64,000 bases of DNA from Roseococcus sp. SDR (GTDB lineage: Bacteria > Pseudomonadota > Alphaproteobacteria > Acetobacterales > Acetobacteraceae): the NCBI RefSeq assembly GCF_019083995.1, contig NZ_JAHRCU010000003.1, positions 62,001-126,000 of the forward strand. The letters run 5' to 3'. Below the pieces are notes generated by a model. The model saw only the letters and a list, made by a program, of their open reading frames with translations, did not search any database and had not been told where the DNA came from. A program made the translations under genes and the position numbers. This document shows positions 56,551-63,317 of the stretch, piece by piece (positions within the stretch are counted from its first letter, which is position 1; each line of letters begins with the position of its first letter).

Positions 56551-56771
56551 CGGGCGCCCTCCCAGCCCGGGCACCAATGGGGGCGGCGGTCGTGGGGCTG
56601 CCACTCCCAGCCGATGAGGCGCGGGCCGACGCCGGGCGCGCGGCAGCGGGCGCTGGTGCCGTGCGGGCCGGCGGTGCCAGCGGGGTGCGTGCGGGTGGAA
56701 AGGTGCTGGCACCCGGTGCAGGCCAGCGGGGCGGGCACCGCGTTCGCCATCATTTCGGGAACTGAGAGCAT
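56547..56771 (-). CDS. First gene of leftward operon: small Cys/His/Trp-rich protein
   Basis: A 74-residue protein with a possible zinc site (CTGCQHL...H, C, WCPGW). It is the first gene after the predicted leftward promoter; GGAGG stands 6 bases before the ATG at 56771. No family recognised. Being first in the early operon, it could be regulatory, but nothing in the sequence shows this. Confidence 0.65.
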   Translation of the reverse strand: MLSVPEMMANAVPAPLACTGCQHLSTRTHPAGTAGPHGTSARCRAPGVGPRLIGWEWQPHDRRPHWCPGWEGAR

Positions 56772-56807
56772 CAGGGCCTCCAGCGCGGCGGGGTGCCGCG
56801 ATGCGAG

Positions 56808-56846
56808 AACCTATGCTTTATGCATATGCTCAGTCAAGGCATATGC
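56808..56846 (-). promoter_or_regulatory. Leftward early promoter (PL-like) with two operator palindromes
   Basis: On the minus strand TTGACT (56837-56832) and TAGGTT (56813-56808) form a sigma-70-like promoter with an 18-base spacer. One GCATATGC palindrome (56822-56829) lies inside the spacer and another (56839-56846) just upstream of the -35. This arrangement would let the CI-like repressor shut off the 18-gene leftward operon. Repressor binding is inferred. Confidence 0.65.
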
Positions 56847-56870
56847 TTTGATAACTCGGCTTTCCTTTTT

Positions 56871-57593
56871 TTAGGGTACCAGTTCGGACCACTCGAGCAC
56901 GCGAAAGCGGGCCAGAACTTTCCATCTGTTCATGTTGATCGGGGTTCGTGGCGCGTATTGCCGCCAGCCTTGCGCCGTATTCAGGGCAATGAAGGCGAGC
57001 GGTTCGTTGTTGGGTGCGAGCACGTCCGCGACCTCGACCAGGGCGTGATCGCCAGTGCGGATGGGGCGCGTCGGGTCCAGATAGATGCGCTCGCCCATGA
57101 CGCGCCATGGTGCCATGGAATCATCGGGCATGTACATGCAGGCGAGGGCCCGGACCCCCTGCGCGCCTGGTGGGCGCGTGGCGTAGGAGAGGGGCGTCCT
57201 GTTCAGGTGGAACAGATGATCCCATGCGCTCATCACCGCTCCCCATAGCGGAACGTCCGCTTCGCCAACCGGAGTGCGGGGCGGCAGGGCGGCAAGGGCC
57301 TTCACCGTTCGCTTGATCCCGGAGCGATCGCGCCCGAGCGGGAGACGCCGCAGGATCTGATCGGGTGCGGGGACATGCCAGGCGGTCGCCAGCGCCTGCA
57401 GCGTGTTCTGGGTCAATGGCTTGCCATTCTCCCACTTCATCGCCCGCGTCACGGCCGAGGGTGCGAGGCCGGCATGCGCGGCCAACTTGCTGGCGTTCGT
57501 CCCCTTTGTCCTTGCCAGGGTCTCGATCCACTCGCGCGCTGCGGCGTGCGCGAGCTGGTCCATGGCCGGGGTCTGGGCGGGCTTCAGCGTCAT
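56871..57593 (-). CDS. CI-like repressor (helix-turn-helix plus S24/LexA-like C-terminus)
   Basis: A 240-residue repressor. The N-terminal XRE-type helix-turn-helix lies at about residues 30-75 (NASKLAAHAGLAPSAVTRAM). The C-terminal half has the S24 peptidase-like motif MPDDSMAPW with Ser159. The position expected for the catalytic Lys (around AFIALNTAQG) has no Lys, so self-cleavage may be lost. ATG at 57593 is the likeliest start; 57563 or 57623 are alternatives. It diverges from a Cro-like gene and is flanked on both sides by GCATATGC operators. Confidence 0.88.
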   Translation of the reverse strand: MTLKPAQTPAMDQLAHAAAREWIETLARTKGTNASKLAAHAGLAPSAVTRAMKWENGKPLTQNTLQALATAWHVPAPDQILRRLPLGRDRSGIKRTVKALAALPPRTPVGEADVPLWGAVMSAWDHLFHLNRTPLSYATRPPGAQGVRALACMYMPDDSMAPWRVMGERIYLDPTRPIRTGDHALVEVADVLAPNNEPLAFIALNTAQGWRQYAPRTPINMNRWKVLARFRVLEWSELVP

Positions 57594-57613
57594 GCTGAGG
57601 GTGTGCGCCGTCA

Positions 57614-57621
57614 GCATATGC
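57614..57621. promoter_or_regulatory. Operator candidate at the repressor start
   Basis: GCATATGC palindrome 21 bases upstream of the chosen repressor ATG. Read on the minus strand its extended form TTTATGCATATGCT is identical to the site at 56822-56829, so two of the four sites share a 14-base extension. Position suits autoregulation. Confidence 0.6.
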
Positions 57622-57639
57622 ATAAAAAGCCCAAAGCTC

Positions 57640-57669
57640 TTGCGCTTAAGATTGATCTAGGCATATGCT
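57640..57669 (+). promoter_or_regulatory. Rightward promoter (PR-like) overlapping an operator
   Basis: TTGCGC (57640-57645) and TATGCT (57664-57669) form a sigma-70-like pair with 18-base spacing. The -10 lies within the palindrome GCATATGC (57661-57668). The expected transcription start, about 7 bases downstream, falls on the cro start codon at 57676. Confidence 0.55.
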
Positions 57670-57675
57670 TATTGC

Positions 57676-57882
57676 ATGAGCCAGGAAGATCAAATCGCCG
57701 CGGTTGAGGCCAAGCTGCAATCGGCTGGCGTTTCCGTCTCGGAGGTGTGCCGCCGCGCGGGCATTGACCGCGCCACCTGGCACCGATGGAAGCGGGAGGG
57801 CGACAAGCCCCGCGCGGCTACATGGGCGCGCGTCGAGGCCGTGCTGGCCGAAGTTCTGCCCGCCGAGAAGGTGGCCGCGTGA
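57676..57882 (+). CDS. Cro-like helix-turn-helix regulator
   Basis: A 68-residue DNA-binding protein (AAVEAKLQSAGVSVSEVCRR, then AGIDRATWHRWKREG), a compact helix-turn-helix covering most of the chain. It diverges from the CI-like repressor, the classical Cro position. No Shine-Dalgarno sequence is visible, and the predicted transcript starts at the ATG, suggesting a leaderless message. It converges with the WYL gene (8-base gap). Confidence 0.85.
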   Translation: MSQEDQIAAVEAKLQSAGVSVSEVCRRAGIDRATWHRWKREGDKPRAATWARVEAVLAEVLPAEKVAA

Positions 57883-57890
57883 TGCGGCCC

Positions 57891-58499
57891 TTAGAGATCC
57901 AGGTCGCGGGGGCGGCGCCTCGATGGTTGAGCGCGCAGCCATGCCTCGACGTCGAGGATCTCGGTTCCGTCCGTCAGGTCGAACGCATGCTGGACGCGCC
58001 GAATGAGGAACGACCGGTTGGCCTCGCGCACGTGGCAGCGGCCCCGAAAGGCGACGGGCGGCCCGTCTGGCCCCTCTTCCACCTTGAAGCTGCGCACGTC
58101 GACGTCGCGCTCGGTCAACTCGCCGTCGGCTGCGATGTACCTGATGCGGATCGGGGCTTCGCGCCGAAGGTCGAAGAAATCCGACGTCGCGCGCTTCTGC
58201 TTGGCGGCCTCGGCTTCGACCTCGGCCCAGTTCGTGTTGGGGTCGAGCAGCAGGCGCTCCAGCTTGGTGAATTCGCTTTCCGGACTGGGCGCGGCCTGCC
58301 CCCGCAAGCCGACCTGTGCTGCCTCGATCGCGGTCAGAGGCCGTGGCGCGATCGCTGGCGCTGCCGGCGGGTTCCGGCGCGGCGGCGGCTCTTCGACCGG
58401 CGGTCGCTCGGGCTCGCGGGAGATCGTCTGGCGCACGACGAACACCGCGAAGGCGATCATTCCAATCAGCGCGCCAACCAGCGCGACCTCCAGCGGCAT
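57891..58499 (-). CDS. Membrane-anchored WYL-domain protein
   Basis: A 202-residue protein. N-terminal membrane helix at about residues 5-23 (VALVGALIGMIAFAVFVV), then a Pro/Arg-rich linker and a helical segment (FTKLERLLLDPNTNW). The C-terminal 85 residues match the WYL fold: IRIRYIAADGELTERDV, VAFRGRCHVREANRSFLI and RRVQHAFDLTDG. WYL domains sense nucleotides or nucleic acids, normally in cytoplasmic regulators. A GAGGAG site supports ATG 58499. It lies antisense to the rightward early operon, so it is probably expressed in the lysogen. A GCATATGC overlaps its start codon. Confidence 0.75.
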   Translation of the reverse strand: MPLEVALVGALIGMIAFAVFVVRQTISREPERPPVEEPPPRRNPPAAPAIAPRPLTAIEAAQVGLRGQAAPSPESEFTKLERLLLDPNTNWAEVEAEAAKQKRATSDFFDLRREAPIRIRYIAADGELTERDVDVRSFKVEEGPDGPPVAFRGRCHVREANRSFLIRRVQHAFDLTDGTEILDVEAWLRAQPSRRRPRDLDL

Positions 58500-58578
58500 A
58501 TGCGCGGCTCCTCTTATGCCCACGCATGGTGCCAGTGCGGCGGCGTGAAATCCACAACATCGCGCGAGGCTGCCTGAC

Positions 58579-58740
58579 ATGGGCGGCCCGGTCTCCCTCG
58601 CCGAGCTGGTGGCGCGCGTCGTGGCGCATGTCGCAGCGCAGCGAGCGGGGCGGGGTGGTCTCCATGCGCCCATCGTTCCGCGTCAGCCGCGATCCGTCAG
58701 CCGGAAACGTTCCACCCGCAAGCGGAGTGAGGCGCGATGA
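58579..58740 (+). CDS. Small basic phage protein, 53 residues
   Basis: A 53-residue frame starting MGGPVSLAELVARVVAHVAA with a highly basic tail (SVSRKRSTRKRSEAR). The stop overlaps the next gene's ATG (ATGA at 58737), which supports translation. No family recognised. No good ribosome site is visible. Confidence 0.5.
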   Translation: MGGPVSLAELVARVVAHVAAQRAGRGGLHAPIVPRQPRSVSRKRSTRKRSEAR

Positions 58741-59198
58741 GCCCGTACCGTGACTTTCCTGATCGTCATCGCAGCCTGAAGGCGCTCACGCGGGCGTTGG
58801 TCGAGGGGTGTGGAGGCCTTTACGCCGCGGAGAAGTGCGTGCGGGTCAAGCATTCGCAGCTGGCCAACTACTACGACATGAAATGCGACCAGTTCGTGCC
58901 TGTGGATGTGGTGGCGGATCTGGAGGCCGTGTTGGGTGAACCGCTGGTGACGGCGGACCTCGCGCGACGGGCGGGGTGCATCCTGCTGCCCGTGCCCAGC
59001 GAGGGGGATGGCCTGCTGGCGCGGCATATCGCGCGCCTGGCGGACGAGGCCAGCCACGTTTTCTCCGCTTATGGCCACGCGATCGCGAATGACGGCAAGG
59101 TTGACCCCTCCGAGGCTGAGAAGCTCGAGCGAGAGTTGGCCGATGTGGTGCGCGTGGGCACGGCCGCGCTGGCGCATCTGCGGGCGGCGCGGCGGTGA
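58737..59198 (+). CDS. Phage CII-like regulatory protein
   Basis: A 153-residue protein resembling the phage regulatory CII family. The helix-turn-helix area reads GGLYAAEKCVRVKHSQLANY with FVPVDVVADLEAVLGEPLVT after it, followed by an Ala-rich helical C-terminus (SEAEKLERELADVVRVGTAA). In P2-like and lambdoid phages CII-type proteins influence the lysis-lysogeny choice. It overlaps the previous and next genes by 4 bases each. Confidence 0.8.
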   Translation: MSPYRDFPDRHRSLKALTRALVEGCGGLYAAEKCVRVKHSQLANYYDMKCDQFVPVDVVADLEAVLGEPLVTADLARRAGCILLPVPSEGDGLLARHIARLADEASHVFSAYGHAIANDGKVDPSEAEKLERELADVVRVGTAALAHLRAARR

Positions 59199-59599
59199 CG
59201 CTGGTGGGCGCCCTGCAATCGCTGATCTTCGCCGGCAGCTGCGTGCTGGCCCTGGCGCTGCTGACGCTCGCGCCGCGCTGGATGCAGATCGTCTTCGCTG
59301 GGCTTGGATTCTGTTTGGCCGCAGCGGTGATGGCGGAGGCGCTGCATCTCAAGGATGCGGGCCTGCTGCTCGGCGGCCTCATGCTGGTGGCCTTGTTCGC
59401 CGGCCTCGACCGCCTGCTGGTCCAGCTGCGGCGTCCTGTGAATTCCCCTTCCGCCCGGGCCCCCGGTGGCGCTGATGCGCCTGGCCCTGGCGGTGAGCGC
59501 GCGGAGGGGCGGTCTCCCTCCGGGCTTGGCGTTTCCTCGCTTCAAGCACCTGCGGGCCGTGCCGGGCGGCCCTGCGCATTTTCGGGGCGGCGCGAATGA
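59195..59599 (+). CDS. Phage membrane protein, 134 residues
   Basis: A 134-residue protein with three predicted membrane helices in the first 80 residues (LQSLIFAGSCVLALALLTLA, IVFAGLGFCLAAAVMAEAL, GLLLGGLMLVALFAGL), then a Gly/Pro/Ser-rich tail. Start is GTG at 59195 overlapping the CII-like stop (GTGA). Family unknown; superinfection exclusion or lysis functions are possible but not indicated. Confidence 0.65.
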   Translation: MTLVGALQSLIFAGSCVLALALLTLAPRWMQIVFAGLGFCLAAAVMAEALHLKDAGLLLGGLMLVALFAGLDRLLVQLRRPVNSPSARAPGGADAPGPGGERAEGRSPSGLGVSSLQAPAGRAGRPCAFSGRRE

Positions 59600-59817
59600 G
59601 CGCGCCGCTGCTCGACGGCATGGATGTGTTCAAGCGCCTGCGCGCGGCCTGTGAGGCGGCGGGTGGGCAGGGCGCCTGGGCGGAGCGGCATGGCATGTCG
59701 GCCGCCTATGTCTCCGAGGTGCTGAACGCGAAGCGCGAGCCGGGGCCGGCCGTGCTGAATGCGCTTGGGCTGAAGCGCGTCGTTAAGTTCGCGGAAGTGC
59801 GAAGGGTGAATGGATGA
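59596..59817 (+). CDS. Helix-turn-helix phage protein, 73 residues
   Basis: A 73-residue DNA-binding-type protein: AACEAAGGQGAWAERHGMSA followed by AYVSEVLNAKREPGPAVLNA forms a Cro/CI-type helix-turn-helix. The end (VVKFAEVRRVNG) may be a beta strand for dimerisation. Overlaps both neighbours by 4 bases. Possibly a second Cro-like or replication regulator. Confidence 0.8.
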   Translation: MSAPLLDGMDVFKRLRAACEAAGGQGAWAERHGMSAAYVSEVLNAKREPGPAVLNALGLKRVVKFAEVRRVNG

Positions 59818-60005
59818 GCGCGGCGCTCCCCTCCCCGCCGCCCGCGCTTTCGCCCGCCGCCCAGCGCGAGTTGGCGCAGGACATGCTGCTGGGTCAGCAT
59901 TCGGTGAGCTACACGGCGGATTACACCCGCCTCTCCGAAGCGCGCGTCGCCGCCCTCGCGGAGGCGCTGCGCAAGGACCGGCGCATTCCGCGGGTGCGGG
60001 CATGA
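59814..60005 (+). CDS. Small phage protein, 63 residues
   Basis: A 63-residue protein with a Pro-rich start and two helices (AAQRELAQDMLLGQHSVSYT, EARVAALAEALRKDRRI). No family recognised. Its stop overlaps the primase ATG by 4 bases, and its start overlaps the previous stop. Confidence 0.65.
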   Translation: MSAALPSPPPALSPAAQRELAQDMLLGQHSVSYTADYTRLSEARVAALAEALRKDRRIPRVRA

Positions 60006-61057
60006 ATCGCCTGCCGGAGGCCCTGATGGACCGGCTGCGCGCGGCGTTGCCCATCTCGACCGTCGTGGCGCGGCGGGTGCCGCTGAAGCGGGTGGGGAAG
60101 CAACTCTCCGGCCTCTGCCCCTTCCACAACGAGCGCTCGGCCTCGTTCACCGTCAGTGACCAGCGCGGCACCTTCAAGTGCTTCGGGTGCGGCGCCGGCG
60201 GCGATGTCTTTGGCTGGTTCATGCGGACGGAGGGGGTGAGCTTCCCGGTCGCCGTGGAGCGTGTGGCGGCCGAGGCGGGGATTGATCTGCCGGACCGCCC
60301 GCGCCACGCGCCGCGGCCCGTGCCGGTGAACCTTGCCCCACCGCCGCCGCGCGAGCCCACCCAGCGGGAGATCGAGGCCGAGGAGCGGCGCGCCTGGTTC
60401 ATGGCGGCCGCGGCGCGCATCTGGAAGGCCGCCGGCCCGCTAGATGGCATCGCCCGGGCCTATCTGACGCGCCGGCATCTCTGGCCGCTGCCCGAGGGGG
60501 CGGACCAGGTGCTGCGCTCCGCCCATCTGAAGCATCCGGCGACGGAGCTGCTGCACCCCGTCCTGCTGGCGCGTGTGGATGGGCCGGACGGGCAGATGCG
60601 CGCCATCCATCGGACCTATCTGACGCCCGAGGGGGAGAAGCTTTCGGGCCAGGACAGGCATGGGCACGCGCTCAACGCAAAGCTGGCGCTGGGGCCGATC
60701 GATGGCTGCGCCATCCGCCTCTCGCCGCCGGTTGCGCATCTGGGCTTCGCGGAGGGGATCGAGACGGCGCTGGCCGCCTGGCGGCTCACGGGCGTGCCGT
60801 GCTGGGCCTGCATTTCGGCGACCGAGCTGCAGCGGCAGGCGCCGCCCTTCGATGTGCAGCGCGCGACGATCTTCGCCGATCGGGACGATCCCAAGGGCAA
60901 GCCGGAGGGGACCGGGCTACGCGCGGCGCGCGTGCTGCATGCCGAGCTGCGCCGCCAGGGCGTGCCGGCAGAGATCTGCCTGCCGAGCGAGCCGTGGGGG
61001 GATTACGCGGACGTGCTGGCCGATCTGGTGCAACGAGAAGAAGGGGAACGCGCGTGA
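60002..61057 (+). CDS. Phage primase: CHC2 zinc finger plus Toprim
   Basis: A 351-residue primase. The CHC2 zinc-binding domain has Cys39, His42, Cys60 and Cys63 (CPFH...CFGC), as in DnaG. A linker (about 100-180) leads to a Toprim domain with Glu251 (GFAEGIETALAA) and Asp293/Asp295 (FADRDDP). It would make RNA primers for element replication or belong to the related replicative-protein group of phages. ATG at 60002 overlaps the previous stop. The DnaG helicase-binding tail is absent. Confidence 0.92.
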   Translation: MNRLPEALMDRLRAALPISTVVARRVPLKRVGKQLSGLCPFHNERSASFTVSDQRGTFKCFGCGAGGDVFGWFMRTEGVSFPVAVERVAAEAGIDLPDRPRHAPRPVPVNLAPPPPREPTQREIEAEERRAWFMAAAARIWKAAGPLDGIARAYLTRRHLWPLPEGADQVLRSAHLKHPATELLHPVLLARVDGPDGQMRAIHRTYLTPEGEKLSGQDRHGHALNAKLALGPIDGCAIRLSPPVAHLGFAEGIETALAAWRLTGVPCWACISATELQRQAPPFDVQRATIFADRDDPKGKPEGTGLRAARVLHAELRRQGVPAEICLPSEPWGDYADVLADLVQREEGERA

Positions 61058-61335
61058 GTGAGAAGCAGGATGGTGGTCCGGCATTTCCCGCAGGTGAGCA
61101 TTTCAATGCGGATCGCAAGCTCATTTACCCCAGCGGTGGCATGACCCTGCGTGATTGGTTTGCTGGTCAGGCCTTGATCGGCATCGTGGGCGGCCTCTGC
61201 ACCGATTCCGAGAGCCCGGCAGGTGAGCCGTGCCGCGCCCGCGCGATGGGGCGTTTGGTATTTGCCCATGCCGCGCAGGACGCCTACCACTTGGCCGACG
61301 CCATGCTGGCCGCCCGCGCCGGGACCAAGGCATGA
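61054..61335 (+). CDS. Phage hypothetical protein, 93 residues
   Basis: A 93-residue protein of a common phage type: QDGGPAFPAGEHF, SGGMTLRDWFAGQALIG and a C-terminal DAYHLADAMLAARAG helix. Members occur beside phage replication genes and have no assigned function. Start is GTG at 61054 overlapping the primase stop (GTGA). Stop overlaps the next ATG by 4 bases. Confidence 0.8.
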   Translation: MSEKQDGGPAFPAGEHFNADRKLIYPSGGMTLRDWFAGQALIGIVGGLCTDSESPAGEPCRARAMGRLVFAHAAQDAYHLADAMLAARAGTKA

Positions 61336-63104
61336 GCGCCGTGGTGAAGTTCCCCACGGGCTTCGACGGCCCCCCGCCCCCGCCGCCGCCTGATGAGCCG
61401 CCGCCGGAGCGGGAGGAGGATGGCTGCACCGTGGGCTTCCTCGGCCAGCTCGGCGATTGCTTCTGGTTCTTCGACTATCTGGGCCAGATCCGCGAGCTGA
61501 CGGCGCGCAAGATCGGCCAGTCGGGCGAGATCGCGGCGCTCTTCGGCGCCAAGGGCTGCGAATGGCTGGCGCGGGAGTTTCCGGCGCGGGACAAGGAAGG
61601 CGAGATCATCCCGGACCAGTTCGCGGTGCGGCGGGTGAATTACTGGATCATCCGGCGCTCCGGCGCGCTTGGCCTGTTCAACAAGGATATGCCGCGGCGG
61701 GGCATCGGCGTCTGGCGCGTCGGCCCGCGGGTGGTGCTGCATGTGGGCAACCGCATCCTCTGGGGGCGGCGCAAGCCGGGCGAGGACGACGTCTGGCGTG
61801 ATCCGGGCTTTCGCGAGGATGACGCGCTCTGGCCCGCGCTGCCGCCCGTGCCATGCCCGGATCGTGCGGCGACGCCGGGGCAGCTTGCCCGACTGCAGGA
61901 GATGCTGCGCCGCTGGAACTGGCGGGACCGAATGGGCGCGGAGGTGGTCTTCGGCCTCTGGGCGGCGGCGCAGATGGGTGCCGCCATCCCGTGGCGGCCG
62001 CATGGCTTCATCGTCGCTGAGCCCGGCTCGGGCAAGAGCACGCTTTTTTTCGTGCTGCGCGCGGCAAGCCCGCTTTCCACGCTGATAGACGACTACACCG
62101 AGGCGGGCATCCGGCAGCTCATCACCGGCTCGGCCTGCGGTGTGATGCTGGATGAGGCGGACCCGGATGATCATCTCGCGGCGGAGAAGCTGCAGCGCGT
62201 CATCGGCTTTATCCGCCGCACCTCGGGCGGCAAGGGGGCGACGGCCGTGCGCGGCGGCGCGGGCGGGCAATCGCAGGCCTTCCAGGCGGTGGCGAGCTTC
62301 CTGATGTGCGGGACGCTCTCGCCCAATCTGCTGCCGGCCGATGCGTCGCGCATCACATCCATCGGGCTGCTTTCGCTGGATCGCGAGGCGCGGGCGCCCA
62401 CTGAGGCGGAGGTCGCGGACATCGAGGCGCTGGGGCCGGCGCTGCTGGGGCGGGTGATGCAGGCGCTGCCGCGCTTCCCGGCCGCCTTCCAGGCGGCGCG
62501 GGAGCAGATCATGGCGCGCGACGGCGGGAGCCAGCGCGTGGCGGACCAGATCGGCACCATCCTCGCCGCGCGCTGGGTCGTGCTGCATGACGATCCCTTT
62601 CCCTCGCATGCCGATGAGCTGGATGACCTGGCCTGGGCGATGCCGGGCGATGAGGAGCGCGAGCTGGATGGCGCGCCGCGGACATGTTGGCATCACCTGC
62701 TGCATTCGGGCCTCGAGAGCTACCGCAAGGGGGACCGGCCCACCGTGCGCAGCATGATCATTGAGGCCATGCGGAGCGAGGGAGTGCCGGAACAGGCGCG
62801 GCGCGACCTGTTCGACCACGGGCTGCGCGTCGGGCCCTATCCGCTGAGCGGAAGCGGGCCGCCTGGCCTTTACGTGATGAACAAGCACCCGCGCCTCGCG
62901 GCCATCTTCAAGGACACGCGCTGGGAGGGTGGGAAGTGGGGCGAGGAGCTTTCCCGATTGCGGCAGGGCGAGGCGGAGGCGGTGAGACCGCCGCTCCCTG
63001 TGACCCTCGCAAGGGGCGAGAAGCATCGCTGCGTCTGGGTTCCTGGCGTTTTCCTGCCCGTCGCGACCGATTGGAGGGACGGAAGGGACGATCCGGGTGA
63101 GTGA
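61332..63104 (+). CDS. Phage replication ATPase (primase-associated P-loop protein)
   Basis: A 590-residue P-loop ATPase. Walker A is EPGSGKST (residues 230-237), Walker B VMLDEAD (271-277). The N-terminal 170 residues are a separate domain (DCFWFFDYLGQIRELTARKI) with an acidic Pro-rich start. The C-terminus contains HRCVWVPGVF. Such proteins follow phage Toprim primases and act as helicase/loader-like enzymes; the exact activity is not proven. The final codons run into the GGGAC repeat array. Confidence 0.8.
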   Translation: MSAVVKFPTGFDGPPPPPPPDEPPPEREEDGCTVGFLGQLGDCFWFFDYLGQIRELTARKIGQSGEIAALFGAKGCEWLAREFPARDKEGEIIPDQFAVRRVNYWIIRRSGALGLFNKDMPRRGIGVWRVGPRVVLHVGNRILWGRRKPGEDDVWRDPGFREDDALWPALPPVPCPDRAATPGQLARLQEMLRRWNWRDRMGAEVVFGLWAAAQMGAAIPWRPHGFIVAEPGSGKSTLFFVLRAASPLSTLIDDYTEAGIRQLITGSACGVMLDEADPDDHLAAEKLQRVIGFIRRTSGGKGATAVRGGAGGQSQAFQAVASFLMCGTLSPNLLPADASRITSIGLLSLDREARAPTEAEVADIEALGPALLGRVMQALPRFPAAFQAAREQIMARDGGSQRVADQIGTILAARWVVLHDDPFPSHADELDDLAWAMPGDEERELDGAPRTCWHHLLHSGLESYRKGDRPTVRSMIIEAMRSEGVPEQARRDLFDHGLRVGPYPLSGSGPPGLYVMNKHPRLAAIFKDTRWEGGKWGEELSRLRQGEAEAVRPPLPVTLARGEKHRCVWVPGVFLPVATDWRDGRDDPGE

Positions 63105-63285
63105 GCGTCCCTTCCGAAGCCCTTGATTTCGCAAGGAAGGGACGAAGGGACGCGAGGGACGGGCGCTTCCTCACATGTGTGTGCGGGCGCGCGTATTGCG
63201 CAAATGGTGCGTCCCTCACGTCCCTTCTGTCCCTTTCCTTTGTTTTGAATGGGTTGGGGAGGGACAAGGAAGGGACGCGAGGGAC
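63076..63285. repeat. GGGAC iteron-like array, candidate replication origin
   Basis: Twelve GGGAC/GTCCC words lie within 210 bases: eight direct (63076, 63085, 63139, 63147, 63156, 63261, 63272, 63281) and four inverted (63107, 63211, 63220, 63229), most spaced 8-11 bases. Extended forms read AAGGGACG and CGAGGGACG. An AT-rich stretch (about 63230-63250) and palindromes CACATGTG (63172-63179) and TTGCGCAA (63196-63203) lie between clusters. The array spans the end of the ATPase gene and the 213-base gap after it. Origin function is inferred. Confidence 0.6.
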
Positions 63286-63317
63286 GTTGCGGTGGTCAGG
63301 CAATCAGGAGGGGTTTG

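Noticed and set aside
58497-58504. Fifth GCATATGC as a definite operator
   Set aside because: It overlaps the WYL start codon, where ATG plus neighbouring bases can produce it by chance. It is mentioned only as a possible site.
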